Below are positions 1 through 8,417 of a stretch of DNA of 57,598 nucleotides, one piece after another. Position numbers and translations under genes: made by a program. Position 1 is the stretch's first letter. Every line of letters starts with the position of its first letter. Below the pieces are notes generated by a model. The model made no database searches. It was not told where the DNA came from and was given only the letters and a program-made list of their open reading frames with translations. This DNA comes from CAZBBC01 sp964489835 (GTDB lineage Bacteria; Calditrichota; Calditrichia; JAJRVZ01): NCBI GenBank assembly GCA_964489835.1, contig CAZBBC010000016.1:1-57598 (forward strand), in the 5' to 3' direction.

Positions 1-234
1 GCCGCGGCGCCGCCCGCCTCTGGCGGAGGCAGGGATCGTCGGGGCGATTAGCAAAAATTTTACTAACAGAGAAAATATTTTCGCAGCGGCGCAGCGATAT
101 TTATAGAACACGGATGACACAAATTATCCGTCGAAGCCGGAAAATCCGTGGACTATTTTTTCTTTGTTTGCAGCCTTATGCTGCGGTATGAATCGATTAA
201 GGTATATAAATTTCGGTGTGCCCTACTATTTATC
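1..234. other. intergenic edge with short repeats
   Basis: No gene is visible. The first 50 bases are strongly GC-rich with a short inverted repeat around 16-31. Bases 100-135 contain a direct/inverted 'acggat ... atccgt' motif; a related 'ataacacggattgaca' motif occurs near 19603, so it may be a dispersed intergenic repeat. What lies further left is outside the window. Confidence 0.4.
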
Positions 235-1155
235 TTAAGTCGATATCCCTATTGCCAGCCTTGGATTATCATACTGCATCTTGTTAATGGCATCATTAGA
301 AAAATTAAGACGATCCAGTAAAATTTGCCGGCTTTTTTGCATCGTAATCGATGAACCAGAAAAGTTAGGTTCACCAGGCCTTCTCACAATTCCATCACTT
401 CCCACCTCCAATTCAAGTTCTCCCAAAGTAAATTTTCCTGGTACCGCAGAAGCTGCTGCCATCGCATCCGTGATAATAATACTTTTTTCACTTCCGGCCA
501 GTTCCAGATAATTTTTTAATGCGAAAAGTGGAACATGCAATCCATCAGCGATAAATGTTTTCCAAATCTTATCTTTTAACGATAACACCCTTTGAATGAT
601 ATTATCGTTGCGGTCCATATTTACAGGACAGCCATTTCCTAAATGGGTGAACATGGTAAGGCCATTATCTAACGCCCCATTCAATACCTCCATACTTGCA
701 TTGGAGTGACCGACTGAAACTACTATTCCATCTAGCGCCAACATTTTAGTTACCAGAAATCCCTTATCGACTTCCGGGGCTAAGGTAACGATTCGGGTTA
801 ACCCATCAGCTGCATCGAGTAATTTTTTCATTGACTCTGTATTCGCGTCAAAAATCCACTTAGGATTATGTGCACCTCGGTATCCCGCTTCCTTACTTAA
901 AAACGGTCCTTCAAGGTGAATGCCATAAATGACTTCACGTATCAGCGGGTTCTGTTCACGTAATTGCACAATACGTTGCAGACGTTTAATCATCTGGCTC
1001 ATATCGGCAGTAATAATCGTAACCAGAATACCTTGAACACTGTCTTGTTTTAATTTTGCACAGGCCTGTTGTAAATCATCGACGGTCAAATCATCCCGAT
1101 TAAAATCGACACCGGCATATCCATTCACTTGTAAATCAAAATATTTCGTTACCAT
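235..1155 (-). CDS. nagA: compact N-acetylglucosamine-6-phosphate deacetylase
   Basis: Likely converts GlcNAc-6-phosphate to glucosamine-6-phosphate and acetate in the cytoplasm. At 306 residues it is shorter than the usual 380 or so. It starts directly at the barrel entry (DLQVNGYAGVDFN, residues 7-19) and stops just after the last barrel helix, so both halves of the small beta-sandwich domain are missing while the TIM barrel is whole. Metal and substrate residues of the family are visible: HLEGPF (80-85), VGHSNA (148-153), THLGNG (170-175), DGLH (204-207) and TDAM (229-232). It follows the sodium:solute symporter gene by 23 bases, which suggests an operon for uptake and use of an amino sugar. 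ATG start; only a weak ribosome site (cagggt). The deacetylase fold is near certain; the exact substrate is inferred. Confidence 0.85.
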   Translation of the reverse strand: MVTKYFDLQVNGYAGVDFNRDDLTVDDLQQACAKLKQDSVQGILVTIITADMSQMIKRLQRIVQLREQNPLIREVIYGIHLEGPFLSKEAGYRGAHNPKWIFDANTESMKKLLDAADGLTRIVTLAPEVDKGFLVTKMLALDGIVVSVGHSNASMEVLNGALDNGLTMFTHLGNGCPVNMDRNDNIIQRVLSLKDKIWKTFIADGLHVPLFALKNYLELAGSEKSIIITDAMAAASAVPGKFTLGELELEVGSDGIVRRPGEPNFSGSSITMQKSRQILLDRLNFSNDAINKMQYDNPRLAIGIST

Positions 1156-1178
1156 TTACAATACCCTGAAGTTTCATT

Positions 1179-2858
1179 TTATAATTGAATAACTGCCCAG
1201 GCAATAAGCACAAGCAGCCCAACGAAGCCACAAGCATAAATAAAACCCCGCCAGTCTTCGCGATATCTGAAAGAAAAATTTTTCCAACGCTCTTTTGTAA
1301 ACCATCCCGGGAAATCTAAAAGGATAAGTTCCTGGCCGAATTCTCCTGCCATTGGTTTCTTGCCGTCTTTTTTAGATATCTCAGCATCCGAAAGCCGCTG
1401 CATTTTATCAAAATACTCCTCTACATTTTCATTTGGTTCCGGTTTTGTGAGCAGACTCACCACTATAAAAACAGCAAATCCTGCCAACATGGCCCAGCCA
1501 AAGATATCAGGTTTCCACTTATAAACAATTTCCCAGGTTCCCATGTCGAGAAAATTAAGGTAGTAATACAAACCAAATGAAACGAAAATGCTGGTTAGTG
1601 CACCATACCGGTTAGCCCGTTTCCACAAATTTCCACCAAAAACCATAATGCCCATAAAGGCAGCAATCGTTTCAATGAATAAAAAAGCGTGTAATACATT
1701 ATCAATATACAAAGCAAACAAGACACCCAGTCCTGTAAGTCCCACACCTGAATATCTACCCATCCACAGCGTTTGCTTATCAGATGCATCTGGCTTTATA
1801 AATTCTTTGTAAAAATTTTGTGTGAACAATGCGCCTGTATTGACCATAAAATTTGAAGCAGATGACATATTCGCGGCAAGAACGGAAGCCACCATTAATC
1901 CGGTTAAACCCGGTAATAGCAGTTCGCGGCTGGCATAGCCAAAGGCCAATTCAGGATCCTCTAAGGTTTGCCCGCTTTGAATAATCAGAGCGGCCACGAT
2001 CAGACCTGTGAGCGCCCATCCAATTGTGACAAACCGTTTAACCAGAGAGCCATAAGTCTGGCCTACTCTCCCGGCGCGCTCCGTTTCCCCAGTGGCACAC
2101 ATAGAAACCATATGTGGTTGCGCTGTGATACCGATGATTCCGTTTATAGCCAGCATTAAAATGGTAAATCCTCCAATCCCTAACTCAGCACTGAACAAGG
2201 TGAAAAAATTGTCTGGTAAGGATTCACGCATTCCGGAAAAACCACCAACAGCGCTTAATCCTGAGGGTATCAGCATGAAGGACAATACAATAATCATGAT
2301 GGCCTGAATAAAATTAGCGTAGGCTGAAGCAACCATCCCACCGAAAAAACTATATAGAATGAAGGCAACGGTCATCGCAATAACCACACCATCAACGGAA
2401 ATCATATCTCCAGTAGCTATAGCAATTACTTTGGCTCCGCCCTTTATCATCGTACCCTGGGCAAACACGAAAAACAGGATTGCAAAGACAGAATAAAAAG
2501 CACCCATACTTCTTCCATACCGGTCTTCTACTATTTCACCAACGGTTGTCCGTTCGCTGCGCCGGTACCAGGGCGCTATAAGCCAATAGAAAGGCGTAAT
2601 TACCATATTTTTCCATTGGTACCAAATAGCGGCAAAACCAAGGTGGTAGCTGGCACCCGTTTGAGCCACAAAGTTCTCAGCGTGTGTACCTGTACCGAAA
2701 GCCTGTCCCATCATTATCCACCAACCGAATTTTCGCTCTCCCCTAAAATAGCCATCGCTACTTTTTATTTTCCGGGTTAACCATAATCCATAGCCGGTTA
2801 TCGCTAAAAAATATACAACAATAACAATTGTGTCTAACCAATGGAATCCATTTGCCAT
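1179..2858 (-). CDS. sodium:solute symporter (SSS family)
   Basis: Inner-membrane sodium-coupled transporter of 559 residues with about 13-14 hydrophobic segments, the first at residues 8-27. The family signature region ASVLAANMSSASNF (about 322-336) follows a long hydrophobic stretch, as in SSS/SLC5 proteins. The C-terminus has a charged cytoplasmic loop (about 475-510) and a final membrane helix. A clear AGGAG lies 7 bases before the ATG. Its neighbour downstream is a NagA-type deacetylase, so a GlcNAc, sialic acid or related amino-sugar substrate is a fair guess, but SSS substrates cannot be read from sequence alone. The NHL gene pair lies just upstream. Confidence 0.88.
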   Translation of the reverse strand: MANGFHWLDTIVIVVYFLAITGYGLWLTRKIKSSDGYFRGERKFGWWIMMGQAFGTGTHAENFVAQTGASYHLGFAAIWYQWKNMVITPFYWLIAPWYRRSERTTVGEIVEDRYGRSMGAFYSVFAILFFVFAQGTMIKGGAKVIAIATGDMISVDGVVIAMTVAFILYSFFGGMVASAYANFIQAIMIIVLSFMLIPSGLSAVGGFSGMRESLPDNFFTLFSAELGIGGFTILMLAINGIIGITAQPHMVSMCATGETERAGRVGQTYGSLVKRFVTIGWALTGLIVAALIIQSGQTLEDPELAFGYASRELLLPGLTGLMVASVLAANMSSASNFMVNTGALFTQNFYKEFIKPDASDKQTLWMGRYSGVGLTGLGVLFALYIDNVLHAFLFIETIAAFMGIMVFGGNLWKRANRYGALTSIFVSFGLYYYLNFLDMGTWEIVYKWKPDIFGWAMLAGFAVFIVVSLLTKPEPNENVEEYFDKMQRLSDAEISKKDGKKPMAGEFGQELILLDFPGWFTKERWKNFSFRYREDWRGFIYACGFVGLLVLIAWAVIQL

Positions 2859-2915
2859 TTTTGACTCCTACTTTTATTTTTGCGACATCTTACCGTTTAC
2901 ATCACTGCAGATTCT

Positions 2916-4193
2916 TTATTGCGCCAATACTTCCACACCAATCTTTTTTTCTCCTTTATAGAGTACAACAATCTTTCCCATATGATCCACGACGATCCTT
3001 TCAGCTTTATGATCTTTAGACGATAATCTCAGATTCGTTATAAAATCACCGTTATTGTTATACTTTACAATATCCACACGTTCACCATTCTCATCATTTA
3101 TGGTTTTAAATCCTCCGTCCGGAGTTCTGGCACCCCTTACAATCAGATAAACATTACCCCAGCGATCGCTGGCGACATCTGTAAAAAAAATAGGGCCATC
3201 TGGCGGATCGGCAAAGGCAAAATCAAGGATAAAATGCCCGTCGGGTGTCAATTTCTGGCATGGTCCAAAATAACTGACGACAAACAGATCATTGTTAGCG
3301 TCCAAAGCCAGGCCATAGGGCACATTGAATTCACCGGGTCTTGCACCTTTTTTCCCAATGGCCTGGACAAATTTGCCAGAATGCTCATATACATTAACAC
3401 GCATATTATCAATATCGCCAATATAGAAACGCTGTTCTGTATCAAAAGCCATCCCTCGCGTATCCATAACTCTCCCCGGTCCTGCACCTTTGTGTCCAAA
3501 ACCATAAAGATAAACCCCATTTGGAGAAAAAACCTGAATGCGCGGTGTTCCGGTTTCTGTATCGCTAATAAAAATACGCCCTTCAGCATCCACCTTAACG
3601 TTAATCAGCCCGGCCATACTCGCTTCAACAGGTCCCTTTGCATACCCCAACTGATTTATGAATTTCCCATCCGGGGAAAAACGTAAAAGCACGCCATCAG
3701 CAATAAGTATATTCCCGTTGCTTTCAACATCAATCGCCTTTGGATCTTTTAAATGCTTAGAATCACCAACTGCTTCACCCCACTCTTTAACCGTCTCATA
3801 ACCAGGCCGTTTGCCATTTAATAGCACAGTAGCCCAGAGATATCGATTGCTGGCATTTTTTACTTCTGCACAGATCTGTATTTCAGGGGATTGAGGCACT
3901 TTTTGAGGAGCCTTATAAAGGCCATCCTCAGTAATAGTTCCGAATGTTTCATTTCCACCCGGATAGCCGTTTACAAACCAGGTAACCATGTTCGTCGCAT
4001 AAGCGGCCGTCAGCCGACCCGGCTCCTTTACGATATAAAACGGTTGTTCGCTCCCGGGTTTTATTTCTGTCAATGTGGGCTTGATTCTCGCCCGGTTCAT
4101 TGCGTCAGGCTCCGTGGCAAAGCCATACGTAGACAGTAATAATATTGTCAGCATCCCAAAGATGATGTTTTTTGAAATAAAAATATTTTTCAT
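2916..4193 (-). CDS. exported NHL-repeat propeller protein, copy A
   Basis: An exported protein of 425 residues. A signal peptide (1-27, ending STYGFA) is followed by an Ig-like domain (about 35-140) with the pattern W-VNG-PGG ... GTI--DGLY-AP, then five or six NHL blades (about 150-425) such as GRIFISD and NNDLFVVS. It ends in IGVEVLAQ, a tail motif also found detached elsewhere in this window. The function is unknown; NHL propellers usually bind ligands or proteins and some are lyases. It lies after copy B on the same strand with a 91-base gap. Its Ig-like and linker sequence (QICAEVK, LWATVL) matches copy C, not copy B, so A and C are orthologous positions of a duplicated pair. The ATG at 4193 is preferred over an in-frame TTG at 4199 because AAGGAG is well spaced from it. 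Confidence 0.8.
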   Translation of the reverse strand: MKNIFISKNIIFGMLTILLLSTYGFATEPDAMNRARIKPTLTEIKPGSEQPFYIVKEPGRLTAAYATNMVTWFVNGYPGGNETFGTITEDGLYKAPQKVPQSPEIQICAEVKNASNRYLWATVLLNGKRPGYETVKEWGEAVGDSKHLKDPKAIDVESNGNILIADGVLLRFSPDGKFINQLGYAKGPVEASMAGLINVKVDAEGRIFISDTETGTPRIQVFSPNGVYLYGFGHKGAGPGRVMDTRGMAFDTEQRFYIGDIDNMRVNVYEHSGKFVQAIGKKGARPGEFNVPYGLALDANNDLFVVSYFGPCQKLTPDGHFILDFAFADPPDGPIFFTDVASDRWGNVYLIVRGARTPDGGFKTINDENGERVDIVKYNNNGDFITNLRLSSKDHKAERIVVDHMGKIVVLYKGEKKIGVEVLAQ

Positions 4194-4284
4194 TACCAAT
4201 TACTCCTTTTTAAGATTTAGAAAATCCATGGTGTAAAAAAAAATGACGAACAAATTGCATTGTTGAAGAAACAATGACCTTTAT

Positions 4285-5601
4285 TTATTGCGGTGCAAAT
4301 ATCTCAAAACCCATTGTTTCATTACTTCTATATATAAAATAAACCATGTCATTTTCATCGACATGGACCCAATTCTCTGAATGTGCTTTCACACTCAGAG
4401 ACAACGCGCCAACAAAATCACCGTTGTTGTTAAATTTTTCCATGCTGACCACTTTTCCTTTGGTTACTTCAACTTCTCCGCCATACCCTCTTGACCCACG
4501 AACCATCGCATAAACATTACCCCAATGATCTCCGGATATTGCATGAACGTAAACAGAGCCCTCAGGCGGTTCAGACTCGTTACATTGAAAAAGGAAATGG
4601 CCATCCGCATCAAATTTTTGAATAGCACCATAGTAGCTGGAAATAAAAACGTCATCATTGGGATCTACAAATAAACCATGCGGCGCATTAAAATCCTCAC
4701 GATAAGGCCCATCCCTGCCCCATGATTTGATAAATTCTCCTTCATGGGTGTAGATATTAACACGCATATTATCGACGTCAATAACAAACAGGCGATCCTG
4801 ACTGTCAAAATCCAGACCATGCGCACGAAGAATTTCACCTGGCCCGGTACCCTTTTCTGCAAACATCCGCAAAAATTTTCCATCATTGCTGAACACCTGA
4901 ATACGCGGCCCGAATAGTTTTTGATCAGAGACAAAAATATCGCCTTTATTGTCAACTACAACGACTCTGGGCAAATAAATTTGTCCCGGTTCTTCACCTT
5001 TTCCTGAGCCCAAATCACCAAGGTATTTGCCATCCTGACTAAATCGCAACAACCGACTGCCATCATAGTCTGCTATCAGTAAATTATTATCCTTATCAAC
5101 TGTAATACAATGTGGATTTGTAAAATGTATAGAATTTTTTACCGGCTCGGTATATTCATGAATCATTTTGTATAATGGCTTTTCGGGCGCCATAAGTACC
5201 GTTGCCAATAATTTTCTGTTTCTCACACCTTCAACCTGACCAATAATATGGATTTCATGCGGCGATGGGATTTTTTCGGGAGCAGTGTAAACACCGTCAG
5301 AGCTGATTAATCCTACTTTTTGATCACCGCCCGGGATTTCATTAACAAACCATTTTACATGTTCAGCGAGTCTGGCAGGCCTGGAGGGTATCGCCATTTT
5401 TACCACTTTGAATTTTTGTTGTTCTCCTGGTTTTAATTTTACTATGGACGGATGGATTGAAGCCCTGCCAAGATATTGTGAACTTTGAGCGAATAATAGA
5501 CAGGGCACTGTGATAATTAAAAACATGATATTAAAAAAAAGATGATTTCTGCATTTTATGGATCGTTTTTTTGAAATAAAATGTGCCGAAAAGCTCATCA
5601 T
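4285..5601 (-). CDS. exported NHL-repeat propeller protein, copy B
   Basis: 438 residues. An unusual basic leader (SAHFISKKRSIKC, 5-17) precedes a hydrophobic signal segment ending at LLFAQ (about residue 39). An Ig-like domain (about 50-150) and an NHL propeller (about 165-438) follow, ending MGFEIFAPQ. It is a close paralogue of copy D at 29223; long stretches are almost the same at DNA level (for example 4469-4510 against 29242-29283). Unlike copy D it keeps the last propeller blade. The leader DNA also occurs at the start of the unrelated GH20 gene. AAGGAG sits 5-6 bases before a double ATG. It begins the B-A gene pair that sits between the DUF4838 and symporter genes. Role unknown; a surface glycan-binding role is only a guess from context. 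Confidence 0.8.
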   Translation of the reverse strand: MMSFSAHFISKKRSIKCRNHLFFNIMFLIITVPCLLFAQSSQYLGRASIHPSIVKLKPGEQQKFKVVKMAIPSRPARLAEHVKWFVNEIPGGDQKVGLISSDGVYTAPEKIPSPHEIHIIGQVEGVRNRKLLATVLMAPEKPLYKMIHEYTEPVKNSIHFTNPHCITVDKDNNLLIADYDGSRLLRFSQDGKYLGDLGSGKGEEPGQIYLPRVVVVDNKGDIFVSDQKLFGPRIQVFSNDGKFLRMFAEKGTGPGEILRAHGLDFDSQDRLFVIDVDNMRVNIYTHEGEFIKSWGRDGPYREDFNAPHGLFVDPNDDVFISSYYGAIQKFDADGHFLFQCNESEPPEGSVYVHAISGDHWGNVYAMVRGSRGYGGEVEVTKGKVVSMEKFNNNGDFVGALSLSVKAHSENWVHVDENDMVYFIYRSNETMGFEIFAPQ

Positions 5602-5808
5602 TTGATTCTCCTTTTTCTAAGATTGTTTGATTATTGTCATTTAAAATTTCAATGTTTATTTTTGTGATGTAGTTGTTAGAATATCAAAAATACCGTCCAA
5701 ATTATATAAATATAGGCCCCAGCCGGCATCGGTTTCTCCTTTCATTTTCAAATGAATTTATTGACTCTCACGGCAAATAAACACCAAGCCCCATATCATC
5801 ATAATACT

Positions 5809-8379
5809 CTAATCAAGCGATTCAGGGTTTATTAGCCATTCATGCTCCATACTAATCTTACCTCCGGGAGGTACCTCCTGTTCTTCTGTGTGAATCTCCA
5901 TACTCGCCATGTTCAATTTTTCCGAATCTGAGTAGAGACAGGATACAACCTGGTTTTTGTCAAAGTGGTGTTCCACAGTCAAATTATCAAGTATATGTTC
6001 GAGACGCCAGACTCCGACTGGTTTATTTGCCCCATAGTATTTTCCGGCTTTTTCAGGATCTGAAGAAACCGGTGTTATAAAGGAACCATCATTTGCACGG
6101 GCTTTTAACTCGGCTTTTTCAGGATCCGCGTTAATAAACATGCGACACACAAGTTTATAGGTCTTTGCAATCTTGTTTTCATTGATAATGCTGGATGAGA
6201 AATGAACACGTGCCCCGCTTTCCGGCAAGGTTATCTTACGAATAAAACGAAGACCTGTATTATAGTTCGAAATAAAAGCCTCTGGTTTCTTCTGTATGAG
6301 GATCAGGCTTTTCCCTTCTACTTTAGCCTCGTAAGAATTCGCAAATCCGGTTCCGCCCCATTTCCAGGCTGTCATTTCATCATATCCACCACATACCGGA
6401 TAAAAGTTCTCCGTTGGATCCAGGAGATTAATAAGATTTGTCCCTGATTTCTTGTACACAAGGCGAACGATTCGACCACCCAGATCCGGTACCACATCCA
6501 GCTGAATATCCTTATTTTCTATAGTCACAATAGCATGTTTTACAAACCGCTGTCCGATCATGTGAATGAATTTGGCGTCCCGGCTCTCTTCACGCAGCTC
6601 CCGGACATCAAACTGGTTGAGATCCTCAACAAATCGATCGTAATCTTCCAGACTTACAGTATTTCCTACCGGGACATATTCACCATTCTTTACTTCAAGC
6701 CGGCCAGAGTTTAACATCAATCTGAGATAGGTAACAGCCAGTCGATTTTTCTTTATATAATAGGTGGCTGTCTCATCACCTTTCGCTAAATCAAGTGCCT
6801 GTATATGAAATTTTTCCATTTGGGAAACAACAGATTCAGGCCACATCTCTGCTGTGACTTTATCAAACACATGCAAGTGGCGGTCCGGTGCAGACACCTG
6901 TGCATGCATCAGATCATAATAATCACGCATTGGTTTGAACGCCTTGCCATACACGCCGTGCAAATATTCGTTCACGAGTTTATTGGCATCCTGATAGGGA
7001 TTCCATAACATACGCGCCATAACCCAGGCGCGCAAATCAGCATCTCCACTGCCGGGCCCATGACCGCCTGAGCCCTGAAAAAAAATTCCTCTGACACCCT
7101 TCTGGTGATAGGTTTTAATATCCGCTGTAAATTCTTTAAAATCAGGAAAAGGCATGAGCAAATTGCGAAAGTCTGTAACGTAATGCCAGACGGACATCCG
7201 GTCAGTTAACCTGGACCATCCATCAAGTCGTTCCCTGAACTTTTCAGAGGCCGGATCAGAGCAGGATGTAAAAGGATGAGAAACACAAATATCAATAGGA
7301 GCTAATTGAATAAAAACGTTATGTCTGGGTTTTACAAATTTAGGAGGCTTTTCTGTAAAACTATAGGCAAATGTAATGATATACTTGTCCGGGTGCTTTT
7401 TCTCCACAATCTCTGCCACTTTATTGACATACTGAATGTAAAGTCCTGCCGGCGAACCCTCCTCTTCCATTATTTTACTGCAGTTTGGACACATACAATA
7501 ATTTTCATAGTCATTCTGACCCAGGGCAAAGTATTTTTGCAGTGGCTCACTGTCCATCCATTTGATCATATTCTTCGCTGTCAACTCAACGATCCCGGGT
7601 GCGGTCAGGCATCGCTGAACATAGCCGGTTACGCGCTTACCACCAATAAGCGGAAAATAGTCAGGGTGTTGCTTAAATAACGATGGCGGAATAAGTCGTT
7701 CAAATGTATGATGCGCTTGCAGACTGACACTGCCACCACGATTCTCATCAAGACGGCTATTTATGCGGTTGCGTGCACCCCAGTCAAGATCAAAGGCCTC
7801 ATAGATATAAGGATAACGATATAAAAAAGCGGGAATCTCCTTCTCATCAAGAGTCGGTACACGCAAAATATCTTCATCAGGATACCAGGTCCTGCGATTT
7901 GTATACCACCTGAAGCCAAGATGTTCGAGAAACGTATATACGCCATACATCGTACCTCTTTGTCTCGCGCCGGCAATCACAACCTCTGGTGCCTCTGCCC
8001 CGGTAGAAAAAGTGCGAAGAATAAATCCCTCATCTTCCAGTTTTTGCCATTCAACTTGTTCAAACTCCTCGTTTGCGGGAAAAATACTTTTTAAGAGATC
8101 GCTGGCCCCTACAAAAATGCGTTGTGGTTCCCGGGCAGAGATTTCATTTTCATCAACAATGGGTAACGTAGCATTGGTGGCCATGTGGATAAAATGCTGC
8201 AGCTCTTTCGCAGCATGTTTTTCTGACATGGAAGCCTCTTTAGAGAGCACAATTTTATAAGAACTTTCACCATGGTTGACCAGAATAAAATCTTTTTTCT
8301 CTCCACAGGCATTAATCAAAAATACTATTATGAATAATGGATAAAAAAAGGAAAGCGTCAACAAAACGCTTTTTTTCAT
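5809..8379 (-). CDS. DUF4838 lipoprotein (alpha-glucuronidase-like N-domain)
   Basis: 856 residues. A lipoprotein signal peptide ends at the lipobox LINAC (Cys about 25). Next comes the N-terminal alpha/beta domain typical of GH20/GH67/DUF4838 proteins (about 40-150; AAKELQHFI, RGTMYGVYTFLEHLGFRWY). The DUF4838 region (about 180-500) contains the C-x-C-x-x-C motif YCMCPNCSK. A C-terminal beta-sandwich (about 620-856) resembles mutarotase-like domains (DLGGRIVRLVY). The family is widespread in polysaccharide loci, but its reaction is not established. The gene follows GH20 by 38 bases, so the two are probably co-transcribed. The ATG at 8379 is supported by GGAGG with 5 bases spacing; a TTG 12 bases upstream overlaps that site and is less likely. 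Confidence 0.8.
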   Translation of the reverse strand: MKKSVLLTLSFFYPLFIIVFLINACGEKKDFILVNHGESSYKIVLSKEASMSEKHAAKELQHFIHMATNATLPIVDENEISAREPQRIFVGASDLLKSIFPANEEFEQVEWQKLEDEGFILRTFSTGAEAPEVVIAGARQRGTMYGVYTFLEHLGFRWYTNRRTWYPDEDILRVPTLDEKEIPAFLYRYPYIYEAFDLDWGARNRINSRLDENRGGSVSLQAHHTFERLIPPSLFKQHPDYFPLIGGKRVTGYVQRCLTAPGIVELTAKNMIKWMDSEPLQKYFALGQNDYENYCMCPNCSKIMEEEGSPAGLYIQYVNKVAEIVEKKHPDKYIITFAYSFTEKPPKFVKPRHNVFIQLAPIDICVSHPFTSCSDPASEKFRERLDGWSRLTDRMSVWHYVTDFRNLLMPFPDFKEFTADIKTYHQKGVRGIFFQGSGGHGPGSGDADLRAWVMARMLWNPYQDANKLVNEYLHGVYGKAFKPMRDYYDLMHAQVSAPDRHLHVFDKVTAEMWPESVVSQMEKFHIQALDLAKGDETATYYIKKNRLAVTYLRLMLNSGRLEVKNGEYVPVGNTVSLEDYDRFVEDLNQFDVRELREESRDAKFIHMIGQRFVKHAIVTIENKDIQLDVVPDLGGRIVRLVYKKSGTNLINLLDPTENFYPVCGGYDEMTAWKWGGTGFANSYEAKVEGKSLILIQKKPEAFISNYNTGLRFIRKITLPESGARVHFSSSIINENKIAKTYKLVCRMFINADPEKAELKARANDGSFITPVSSDPEKAGKYYGANKPVGVWRLEHILDNLTVEHHFDKNQVVSCLYSDSEKLNMASMEIHTEEQEVPPGGKISMEHEWLINPESLD

Positions 8380-8417
8380 AAGAGCCTCCAACTTTTAAAA
8401 GGATCAGATCATTAGAT

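Noticed and set aside
5656..5745. 29-codon minus-strand frame MKGETDAGWGLYLYN and a related 17-codon frame with a ribosome site, between the DUF4838 and NHL copy B genes
   Set aside because: Too short to judge. The first has no ribosome site and the second ends after 17 codons. A similar base pattern near 19640-19700 may mean a shared non-coding element.
5770..5805. Frame ending YYDDMGLGVYLP just after the DUF4838 gene, as another NHL tail
   Set aside because: Position fits the tail model, but only a loose hydrophobic pattern is shared; not enough to call.
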